A stretch of DNA of 5,244 nt from Acidobacteriota bacterium (GTDB taxonomy: Bacteria > Acidobacteriota > Terriglobia > 20CM-2-55-15), in NCBI GenBank assembly GCA_003222755.1, contig QHXA01000739.1, forward strand, positions 1 to 5,244. Direction: 5' to 3'. The notes under the pieces were generated by a model. That model was not told where the DNA came from, made no database searches, and worked only from the letters and a program-made list of their open reading frames with translations. Position 1 is the first letter of the stretch. Each line of letters starts with the position of its first letter. The position numbers were made by a program, and so were the translations under genes. This document shows positions 1 to 5,244 of this stretch, piece by piece.

Positions 1-1221
1 GAAGGATTCGCAACGGACGATGAAAACATCGAACACCTGCGCGATCTGGCTTCAGAAGTCCCCGTTATCCGGATGGTCAATCTGATCATCTCGCGCGCCG
101 TCGAGTCACGGGCGAGCGATATTCATATCGAACCATTTGAACGGGATCTCCGCCTGCGTTACCGAGTCGATGGCGTGCTGCACAACATGGATGCTCCGCC
201 TAACCAATTGCGGGCCGCTATCATTTCGCGCATCAAGCTCATGGCGAAACTGAACATTGCCGAGCGGCGCCTGCCGCAGGATGGCCGGATCAAATTGAAG
301 GTCCTCGGCCGCGAAATCGATCTGCGGATTTCGACGCTGCCGACGATGTACGGTGAAAGCGTTGTGATGCGCATCCTGGACAAATCGAACACTGCTCTGA
401 TGGATCTCCGGCTCATCGGGTTTCCCGAGGATCTCTATGCGAAAGTTTGCGAGATGACCTCGAAACCGCATGGAATCTTTCTCGTGACTGGTCCGACGGG
501 TAGCGGCAAGACGACAACACTATACAGCGCAATGAAGCGGATCAATATTCCAGACCGCAAGATCATCACCATCGAAGATCCAGTCGAATACCAGATGGAT
601 GGTGTCAACCAAATCCAGGTCAATCCTCAGATTGGACTGACGTTCGCAACAGGTTTGCGCCACATTGTGCGCCAGGATCCGGACGTTATCATGATCGGAG
701 AAATTCGTGATTTGGAGACAGCCGAGATCGCCATCCGATCGGCATTAACCGGACATCTTGTCTTCAGCACCCTGCATACAAATGATGCGCCGAGCGCGGT
801 GACACGCTTGATCGACATGGGAGTTGAAGACTACTTGCTCGCTTCTTCCCTGATTGGGGTGCTGGCTCAGCGGTTAGTCCGGGTGAATTGTGGAAGTTGC
901 AAACAGGCGGAAGCAGTGCCCGCAGCTGTATTGCGCGACAATGGTTTTCCAAGTAAAAATGCGGATTTTGTCGAAATTCAGCGAGGCACTGGTTGCGACC
1001 GGTGCGCTCACACCGGCTTTGAGAGCCGAATCGGCATTTTCGAGCTGCTGGATATCGGAGAAGCAATGCGCGGTTTGATCGTCACCAATCCGGATGCAAA
1101 CGTGTTGCGTGACACCGCGCTGAAATCAGGCATGCGAACTCTGCGCGATGACGGCTGGACGAAAGTCCGTGCAGGACTCACGACCCCAGATGAAGTTCTT
1201 CGGGTAACGCAGGAAGTGTGA
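1..1221 (+). CDS. gspE: Type II secretion ATPase GspE, 5'-truncated by window edge
   Basis: This is the hexameric cytoplasmic ATPase that powers pseudopilus assembly in type II secretion. The frame is open from base 1, so 406 residues are visible. The family is usually about 500-570 long, so the N-terminal domain that contacts GspL lies outside the window. An internal ATG at 73 falls inside the conserved VPVIRMVN...ASDIHIEPFE region and is not the true start. Seen in order (visible-residue numbering): the SDIHIEP motif near 39-45, Walker A GPTGSGKT at 164-171, the Asp box ITIEDPVE near 189-196, Walker B IMIGEIRD near 230-237, and the His box LTGHLVFSTLHTND near 249-262. A CxxC pair at 297/300 and another at 332/335 form the zinc-binding module typical of GspE and PilB. 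Its stop is followed by gspF. PilB is the main alternative, but the gspF/G/L/M/C neighbours favour GspE. Confidence 0.95.
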   Translation, partial: EGFATDDENIEHLRDLASEVPVIRMVNLIISRAVESRASDIHIEPFERDLRLRYRVDGVLHNMDAPPNQLRAAIISRIKLMAKLNIAERRLPQDGRIKLKVLGREIDLRISTLPTMYGESVVMRILDKSNTALMDLRLIGFPEDLYAKVCEMTSKPHGIFLVTGPTGSGKTTTLYSAMKRINIPDRKIITIEDPVEYQMDGVNQIQVNPQIGLTFATGLRHIVRQDPDVIMIGEIRDLETAEIAIRSALTGHLVFSTLHTNDAPSAVTRLIDMGVEDYLLASSLIGVLAQRLVRVNCGSCKQAEAVPAAVLRDNGFPSKNADFVEIQRGTGCDRCAHTGFESRIGIFELLDIGEAMRGLIVTNPDANVLRDTALKSGMRTLRDDGWTKVRAGLTTPDEVLRVTQEV

Positions 1222-1226
1222 ACGTG
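1211..1226 (+). promoter_or_regulatory. Shine-Dalgarno-like AGGAAG with GTG starts at the gspE/gspF junction
   Basis: AGGAAG at 1211-1216 lies just before two in-frame GTG codons. The GTG at 1218 overlaps the gspE stop (GTGA arrangement) and is too close to the AGGAAG. The GTG at 1224 has a good 7-base spacing. Either would add about 29-31 residues ahead of the conserved GspF N-terminus. This is the strongest ribosome-binding signal near the gene, so an extended GspF, or re-initiation here, cannot be excluded. Confidence 0.4.
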
Positions 1227-1255
1227 ACGAAATCGCGTCTGGAGCTTGGAGATTT

Positions 1256-1274
1256 CGCACCGCTCCGCGGTGCG
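1256..1274 (+). other. 8-bp perfect hairpin between gspE and the gspF ATG
   Basis: The arm CGCACCGC (1256-1263) is exactly complementary to GCGGTGCG (1267-1274), with a 3-base loop TCC. No T-run follows, so it does not look like an intrinsic terminator. It lies 35 bases after the gspE stop and 36 bases before the ATG at 1311. If that ATG is the real start, the hairpin sits in an untranslated spacer and could influence transcript processing or the GspE:GspF ratio. This role is inference; GC-rich sequence can form such arms by chance. Confidence 0.4.
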
Positions 1275-1277
1275 TCG

Positions 1278-1291
1278 CGGGCTTTGGCCCG
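1278..1291 (+). other. Second small hairpin before gspF
   Basis: CGGGC (1278-1282) pairs with GCCCG (1287-1291) around the 4-base loop TTTG. It lies three bases after the larger hairpin and about 20 bases before the ATG at 1311. A 5-bp stem is weak evidence alone; it is listed because the two stems are adjacent in the only sizeable spacer of the operon. Confidence 0.25.
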
Positions 1292-1310
1292 GGTTGAAGA
1301 AGTGGAATCG

Positions 1311-2516
1311 ATGACGCAATTTTTCTATAAAGCTGTAACGCGAGATGGCCGGCTCACTCAAGGCCATCTTGAAGCTGCCGATCAGCGCGCAGTCACGCAG
1401 CGGATTCAAGGCATGGGCTTGATTCCCATCGCAGTTCAAGCAGCGGCTCCCAAGCCGGCGCGCGTACGCGTGTACTTTCAGCACATCAGCCAGAAAGACC
1501 TACTTTTCTTTACCGAGGAATTGGCCACGCTGGTGAAAGCCGGCCTGCCGCTTGATCGAAGCCTGAGCATAACCGCCGAACTCGCGTCCAAACCCGCTCT
1601 TCGCGCGATCATTCAGGATGTACTGAAGCAAATCAAAAGCGGAAAATCCCTCGCCGAGGCCCTTTCCGCGCATCCGAAATATTTTTCCCGTTTGTACGTG
1701 AACATGGTCCGTGCTGGTGAAGCGGGTGGCGTTCTCGATTCAATTCTCGAGCGTCTGCTGGAGTTCCAACGCAGCGCTGACGAGCTACGGAGCTATCTCA
1801 TCTCGGCGCTAATCTACCCTGCTCTGCTGACCCTCGTGGGAATTGGTTCGATCTCAATTTTGATGTTCTTCGTCATTCCGCGGTTCTCCACGATCTTTAG
1901 GGATCTCGGTGCTCCCATTCCATTCTCGACTCAAATCCTGCTGACGCTTTCGGACTGGACCTTGCGATATTGGCCTATCGGAATCCTTCTGGTCGTTGGT
2001 GTCGTGTTTGCGATTCGCTTTTGGCTCAAAAGCCCTGCGGGACGCCATCAGTATGACGTGTGGAGATTGCGCATACCGCTGCTCGGTCCGACGCTTTTGA
2101 AGATCGAGATCGGCCGTTTTGCGCGAACATTAGGAACACTGGTCGCCAGCGCGGTTCCCTTGATAAGTGCAGTACGCATCGTGCAGGATATTGCGACAAA
2201 TCAGATCGTATCCGAAGCGATCTCGAAAATCGCGGATGGAGCGAAACGAGGTTTGGGTGTGGCCCGGCCGATGCAGGATGGCGGCGTGTTTCCGCCGCTG
2301 GCCATCCACCTGGTGGAAGTGGGCGAGGAGACCGGACGATTGGACGCCATGCTGCTGCAACTGGCCGACATTTATGACAAGGATGTAAGGACGTCTATTA
2401 AATCTCTGACATCGGTGTTTGAACCCGCGATCATCTTGGTGATGGGCGTGATTGTCGGTACGGTTGTTCTGTCGATGTTGATGGCAATTTTCAGTATCAA
2501 TGAAGTTGGATTTTGA
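1311..2516 (+). CDS. gspF: Type II secretion inner-membrane platform protein GspF
   Basis: GspF is the polytopic inner-membrane protein at the centre of the T2SS assembly platform; it couples GspE to pseudopilin extraction. With the ATG at 1311 it has 401 residues, close to the usual length of about 400, and begins with the typical MTQFFYKAVTRDGRLTQG. The frame is open upstream to GTG codons at 1224 and 1218, but those extra residues do not resemble GspF. The ATG has only a weak GAAGAAGTGG ribosome site. Two homologous cytoplasmic T2SSF domains are visible, roughly 60-160 and 260-372; the second carries the GEETGRLD signature. Membrane segments lie near 161-190, 220-240 and 373-395. The C-terminus is hydrophobic and ends in EVGF. 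Residues about 96-161 are encoded by a 199-base stretch that recurs exactly within gspG. The gene here is intact. Confidence 0.93.
   Translation: MTQFFYKAVTRDGRLTQGHLEAADQRAVTQRIQGMGLIPIAVQAAAPKPARVRVYFQHISQKDLLFFTEELATLVKAGLPLDRSLSITAELASKPALRAIIQDVLKQIKSGKSLAEALSAHPKYFSRLYVNMVRAGEAGGVLDSILERLLEFQRSADELRSYLISALIYPALLTLVGIGSISILMFFVIPRFSTIFRDLGAPIPFSTQILLTLSDWTLRYWPIGILLVVGVVFAIRFWLKSPAGRHQYDVWRLRIPLLGPTLLKIEIGRFARTLGTLVASAVPLISAVRIVQDIATNQIVSEAISKIADGAKRGLGVARPMQDGGVFPPLAIHLVEVGEETGRLDAMLLQLADIYDKDVRTSIKSLTSVFEPAIILVMGVIVGTVVLSMLMAIFSINEVGF
1595..1793 (+). repeat. 199-bp perfect direct repeat, source copy inside gspF
   Basis: Bases 1595-1793 match 2598-2796 without mismatch at a constant offset of 1003. 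Identity breaks at 1594 (C versus G at 2597) and at 1794 (T versus A at 2797). Here the segment is in the frame of an intact gspF and encodes residues A96 to S161, the end of the first cytoplasmic domain up to the first membrane helix. This copy is therefore the origin and the other the derivative. Confidence 0.97.
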
Positions 2517-2521
2517 AGAGG
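2517..2521 (+). promoter_or_regulatory. Ribosome binding site of gspG
   Basis: AGAGG lies directly after the gspF stop, six bases before the gspG ATG at 2528. It is a better match than the sites before gspF or gspL. This fits the high expression expected of a major pseudopilin and supports 2528 as the start. Confidence 0.6.
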
Positions 2522-2593
2522 CGGATTATGACTAGACTACGCAGAAAACAAGCCGGTATCACGCTTATCGAGTTGCTTGTGGTTATGGTGATC

Positions 2594-2612
2594 ATCGCGC
2601 TCTTCGCGCGAT
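2594..2612 (+). other. 7-bp inverted repeat at the gspG/gspF-copy junction
   Basis: ATCGCGC (2594-2600) is the exact reverse complement of GCGCGAT (2606-2612), with loop TCTTC. The left arm begins in gspG sequence and the right arm lies in the gspF copy, so the pair straddles the breakpoint. The original gspF lacks the left arm. It may be coincidental or may mark a place where a replicating strand paused or switched template. Confidence 0.4.
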
Positions 2613-2796
2613 CATTCAGGATGTACTGAAGCAAATCAAAAGCGGAAAATCCCTCGCCGAGGCCCTTTCCGCGCATCCGAAATATTTTTCCCGTTTGTAC
2701 GTGAACATGGTCCGTGCTGGTGAAGCGGGTGGCGTTCTCGATTCAATTCTCGAGCGTCTGCTGGAGTTCCAACGCAGCGCTGACGAGCTACGGAGC
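2598..2796 (+). repeat. 199-bp perfect direct repeat, derived copy inside gspG
   Basis: This segment is identical to 1595-1793. Within gspG it lies in a frame that matches neither the GspG N-terminus nor its C-terminus. The gspF frame of the copy runs on past the junction and stops at 2815-2817. In the C-terminal GspG frame the copy contains stops, the last at 2781-2783. The first 11 bases (2598-2608) would also read sensibly as native gspG (ALFA codons), so the exact left edge is ambiguous by that amount. Confidence 0.97.
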
Positions 2797-2997
2797 ATTG
2801 GGATGGTCCATACCTGAAGAAAGAACTCCAAAACGACCCGTGGGGCCGGCCCTACCTCTACCGCTTTCCGGGAACACACGGCGATCTGGACTTACTGTCT
2901 TTCGGCGCCGATGGCCAAGAGGGCGGCGACGGCGACAATGCGGACATTGTGAATTGGTAATCGTCTTTTTGCACTCGGTCGCAGTCTTAAACAACTG

Positions 2998-4338
2998 ATG
3001 AAGATTGTTCCGCAAACGAGTGTCGGTATCGAAATCGCGGGCCAGGAGCTTCGCATCGCCGTTTTGCGCGAGTTCGCCGGCAGGCGCCGCCTGCTTCGCT
3101 TTGACGTGCTGACGGGTTTCCTCGGTTTTTCCGAAGAAGACCGAGCCCTATATCTTGCTGCCCATTTCAAGAAACACAAGCTCACCAGCTTGAACGTGCA
3201 CCTTGCACTTCCCGGCACGTGGGGTATTACGCGCGACCTCGAGTTCCCGGCCAGTGTCGGAGAAGCGGACACGTTGCGTTCTGCGGTCGCGCTGCAAATC
3301 GAAAATCTCTCGCCCTGGGCCCTGGATGAAATCTACTGGGATTGTACGTGGGAGCCGCCTGCAAAAGGCGGGACTTCCGTTGTCGTGCATACCGGAATTG
3401 TTCCTCGATCGGTTTTGGACCCGTGGATCGCACTGTTCCGATCCGCGCGCCTTGCGCTCACGGGGGCGTCTCTCTCCTCGCTCTCGTGGGCGCATGGCGT
3501 GACTGTGTTCTGGGGGAAAGAACGGCCGGCCATGATCGTCGCGGCCGAGAATGGATACGTGGAAGGTGCACTCATCCGTGAAGGCCGCATTTACGGCATC
3601 CATATGCCGGGTGCGGACATGGCGCAGCTTGTGCCGGCTTCGGCCTCGCAGCTCATGCGCGCGGCCCGTATCGATTCCGTAGATCAGCTACGCGTAGTCA
3701 CTCATGGCGCCGCCAGTGCCGATGCGGGTCTGGTCCCGATGGAATTGCCAATCGAGGCGTCCAGTGGCGCGGCTAACTCCTTTGGCGCCATCTGCGCTGC
3801 TTTGTTAGGGCTTAGCGGCAGTGGCTTTCGATCGAATTTGATTCCGACTCAATTGAGATATCAGCGCAACCGTCTGCAACTGGTTCCTACATACGCGCTG
3901 GCCGGGGCTCTGGTGATGCTTGGTGTCTTCGCCTGGATTCGCGAGCCGTATCAGCAGCTGGCGTATGCGGACCGGGTTCAATCACAAGTGCAGGGGCTTG
4001 CCCCATCCCTCCGTTCCGTTGCCGATGAAGAAGGACAGTTAAACCGGCTGGTAGAGCGCTTACGCGCGCTCGACGTCGTAATGCACAGCAGAGATTCCAA
4101 CCTCGAAGCTCTTCGCGAGCTGACCCGAATACTGCCGCCGGGTACGTGGCTCATGTCGTATCAGTATCAGGACAGAACCATGACCATCTCCGGCGCTTCT
4201 GACAGCGCGGCGTCAGTTCAAAAGATTATCGAGGACAGCGGCATCTTTCGTGACGCCCAATTCACGTCGTCGATCACTCGCGATCAGTATGGCAAAGACC
4301 GGTTTTCCATTCGCGCGACTGTTGAGGCGCAACAATGA
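2998..4338 (+). CDS. gspL: GspL-type T2SS platform protein with PilN-like C-terminus
   Basis: This 446-residue bitopic inner-membrane protein would tether the GspE ATPase to the platform. Residues about 9-270 resemble the actin-like fold of PilM and cytoplasmic GspL, beginning VGIEIAGQELRIAV. The first phosphate-loop motif has Glu where PilM proteins usually have Asp, so ATP turnover is doubtful, as in GspL. A single membrane helix spans about 297-314 (PTYALAGALVMLGVFAWI). A probable coiled coil follows at about 320-360. The periplasmic part, about 360-446, has the PilN hallmark ELTRILPPGTWL and a small ferredoxin-like region. The protein can be read as GspL or as a PilM-PilN fusion; position between gspG and gspM favours GspL. 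The ATG at 2998 has no clear ribosome site and follows a 37-base gap after gspG. The stop overlaps gspM by four bases. Confidence 0.82.
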   Translation: MKIVPQTSVGIEIAGQELRIAVLREFAGRRRLLRFDVLTGFLGFSEEDRALYLAAHFKKHKLTSLNVHLALPGTWGITRDLEFPASVGEADTLRSAVALQIENLSPWALDEIYWDCTWEPPAKGGTSVVVHTGIVPRSVLDPWIALFRSARLALTGASLSSLSWAHGVTVFWGKERPAMIVAAENGYVEGALIREGRIYGIHMPGADMAQLVPASASQLMRAARIDSVDQLRVVTHGAASADAGLVPMELPIEASSGAANSFGAICAALLGLSGSGFRSNLIPTQLRYQRNRLQLVPTYALAGALVMLGVFAWIREPYQQLAYADRVQSQVQGLAPSLRSVADEEGQLNRLVERLRALDVVMHSRDSNLEALRELTRILPPGTWLMSYQYQDRTMTISGASDSAASVQKIIEDSGIFRDAQFTSSITRDQYGKDRFSIRATVEAQQ

Positions 4339-4931
4339 AGCTTGCAATCCGCCAGCGTGATCGACGCGCACTTTTGCTAATGCTGATGGCGTTGGCTCTT
4401 TACGGTGCGGTGAAGCTGCTGGTGTTTCCTGTATACGATCGGCTCGCACTTGCTGGTGACGTTGTGACGGAGAAAGAAACTCAGTTGCGTCGTTACCGGC
4501 GTGCGGAGTTGCGCAAAGGTCAATACGCGGAGCTCATCAAATTAGCGAACGCAAAAATTCAACAAAACGAGTCGGTAATATCTAAAGCTGGCAATGAATC
4601 GTTGGCCTCCGCTGAACTACAGTCGATGGTCGAGACAGCAGCAACTAAAGTGGGACTGATGTTGAACCAGCGCAGTGTTGGATCGGCCCGGCGTGTGAAT
4701 GAGTTCTATGCGGAATTGCCGATGACTCTCGGTTTCGAAGCTACGCCCGGACAACTCGTGATGTTCCTTTCGGAGTTACGCGGCCTTCCGCGGTTGGTCA
4801 TGGTTCACTCGGCACAGGTCACTCCTGTGCAGCCTCTACAAGAAGTGCCCAAAGGCGCAGACCTGACAAAAAACGTGCGAGTGAATATAACGATCGCGGC
4901 ATGGTGCCGGGCAGATATCGTGAAAAAGTGA
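4335..4931 (+). CDS. gspM: Type II secretion platform protein GspM (PilO-like)
   Basis: This is a 198-residue bitopic inner-membrane protein that pairs with GspL in the T2SS platform. A short basic cytoplasmic tail (MKLAIRQRDRR) is followed by one membrane helix at about 12-31. Then comes a charged, probably coiled-coil stretch at about 38-75, and a periplasmic ferredoxin-like domain that includes LPMTLGFEATPGQLVMFLSELRG-like sequence at about 128-155, as in T2SSM and PilO proteins. Sequence conservation in this family is low, so the call rests on topology, size, this local pattern and position after gspL. The ATG sits within ATGA shared with the gspL stop, which implies translational coupling. 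The end touches the next gene. Confidence 0.82.
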   Translation: MKLAIRQRDRRALLLMLMALALYGAVKLLVFPVYDRLALAGDVVTEKETQLRRYRRAELRKGQYAELIKLANAKIQQNESVISKAGNESLASAELQSMVETAATKVGLMLNQRSVGSARRVNEFYAELPMTLGFEATPGQLVMFLSELRGLPRLVMVHSAQVTPVQPLQEVPKGADLTKNVRVNITIAAWCRADIVKK

Positions 4932-5244
4932 TGTGGCAACGGCTCTTGGTCATCAATCTCTTGCTCGCGGGCTTACTTGCCGCCGGAGTTCTGAAGGTTC
5001 GCCGAAACTGGCGCGAGTTCGAAACGAGTCACCGGGTCGAAGCTATTCAGGCTGAACCTGAGGCGGCGCGGACCATTCCGGCCATCAGCGAAGCTTTGGC
5101 TCGTCCGGATGACTGGACCGAAATCCCTACGAAAAATCTTTTCAGTTTTGATCGTAACGTCATCGCTATCGTCGCTCCTAAAGACGTGCAGCAGGCCGGA
5201 CCGAAACCGCTCTTGTTTGGCACCATGTCGATAGGTAACGAATC
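4931..5244 (+). CDS. gspC: Type II secretion protein GspC, N-terminal part, cut by window end
   Basis: GspC links the inner-membrane platform to the secretin GspD and helps select substrates. The ATG at 4931 shares one base with the gspM TGA; a GTG at 4928 in the same frame is an alternative start. The visible 104 residues show a short N-terminus, one membrane helix at about 5-21 (LLVINLLLAGLLAAGVL), a Pro/Ala-rich periplasmic linker, the motif NLFSFDRN at 69-76, and the opening of the homology region, KPLLFGTMSIGNE at 92-104, typical of T2SSC proteins. Any C-terminal PDZ or coiled-coil domain lies beyond the window. The gene is too short for its family only because the sequence ends. A gspD gene would be expected soon after; that is inference. 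Confidence 0.8.
   Translation, partial: MWQRLLVINLLLAGLLAAGVLKVRRNWREFETSHRVEAIQAEPEAARTIPAISEALARPDDWTEIPTKNLFSFDRNVIAIVAPKDVQQAGPKPLLFGTMSIGNE

Larger units (their letters stand above)
2528..2960 (+). pseudogene. gspG: Major pseudopilin gspG, middle replaced by a gspF fragment
   Basis: GspG is the main subunit of the T2SS pseudopilus. The start encodes MTRLRRKQAGITLIELLVV followed by MVIIALFA. This is a basic leader, a prepilin peptidase site after G10, the conserved Glu at mature +5 (E15) and the beginning of the hydrophobic helix. Mature residue +1 is Ile rather than the usual Phe. After about base 2598 the sequence becomes an exact copy of gspF and the prepilin frame stops at 2627-2629, giving a 33-residue peptide. 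From 2796 the GspG C-terminus resumes in another frame: HWDGPYLKKE, NDPWGRPYLYRFPGTHGD, then LLSFGADGQEGGDGDNADI and VNW before the TAA at 2958. That end is 54 residues, well conserved and without its own ATG. The missing middle, roughly 60 residues, includes the rest of the helix and the variable region. The locus length of 433 bases is close to a normal gspG. A sequencing or assembly chimera is possible. Confidence 0.9.

Noticed and set aside
1008..1484. Long minus-strand open frame opposite the end of gspE and the start of gspF.
   Set aside because: It mirrors well-supported plus-strand genes, shows no family motifs, and is typical of antisense frames in GC-rich coding DNA. The same applies to other minus-strand frames, e.g. 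3148-3603.
2598..2796. Insertion sequence, intron or diversity-generating repeat as explanation for the duplication.
   Set aside because: The repeated unit is plain gspF coding sequence with no terminal inverted repeats, target duplication, reverse transcriptase, or adenine-biased mismatches between copies.
2528..2960. Programmed frameshifting to rescue a full GspG.
   Set aside because: Even with frameshifts, the middle would be GspF sequence rather than the pseudopilin helix and core. No slippery site is evident, and two separate shifts would be needed.
2935..2970. Possible terminator after gspG: stem ACAATG/CATTGT (2935-2950) and a later T-run (2966-2970).
   Set aside because: The stem is only 6 bp and AT-rich, lies within the GspG coding end, and is separated from the T-run by 15 bases. 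It does not form an intrinsic terminator.
2714..2998. Open frame of 94 codons running across the gspF copy and gspG end.
   Set aside because: It is in a frame used by neither gspF nor gspG, has no recognisable protein features, and exists only because the rearrangement joined two sequences.

Overview
The window is part of a type II secretion system (T2SS) operon, with every gene on the plus strand and tightly packed. Order: gspE (5' end cut off by the window), gspF, a broken gspG, gspL with a PilN-like C-terminus, gspM, and the start of gspC (cut off by the window end). Nothing points to a phage, transposon, CRISPR array or RNA gene. GC content looks moderate, in the mid-fifties by eye. The order E-F-G-L-M-C, without H/I/J/K between G and L, differs from the classical proteobacterial C-to-N order. 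Together with the protein style it suggests a non-model Gram-negative lineage, perhaps Acidobacteriota or a deltaproteobacterium-like group. That placement is inference only.

Layout: 1-1221 encodes the cytoplasmic ATPase GspE, lacking its N-terminal domain. A GC-rich stretch of about 90 bases with two small hairpins precedes the best-supported GspF start at 1311. GspF (1311-2516) is the inner-membrane platform protein. From 2528 to 2960 lie the two ends of the major pseudopilin gene gspG, whose middle has been replaced by a second copy of part of gspF. From 2998 the genes gspL, gspM and gspC follow; the last three are joined by stop/start overlaps of 4 and 1 bases, so they are probably translationally coupled.

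The striking feature is a perfect 199-base direct repeat: 1595-1793 inside gspF equals 2598-2796 inside gspG (offset 1003). The prepilin N-terminus, the gspF-derived piece and the GspG C-terminus are in three different frames, so no full-length GspG can be made from this locus. This is either a very recent copy-and-replace rearrangement or an assembly or amplification chimera. The sequence alone cannot decide between these.

Working together, GspE would hydrolyse ATP on the GspF/GspL/GspM platform to drive assembly of the GspG pseudopilus, and GspC would link the platform to the outer-membrane secretin (GspD, not in the window). With gspG as written, the system should not secrete unless an intact copy exists elsewhere or the sequence is wrong.
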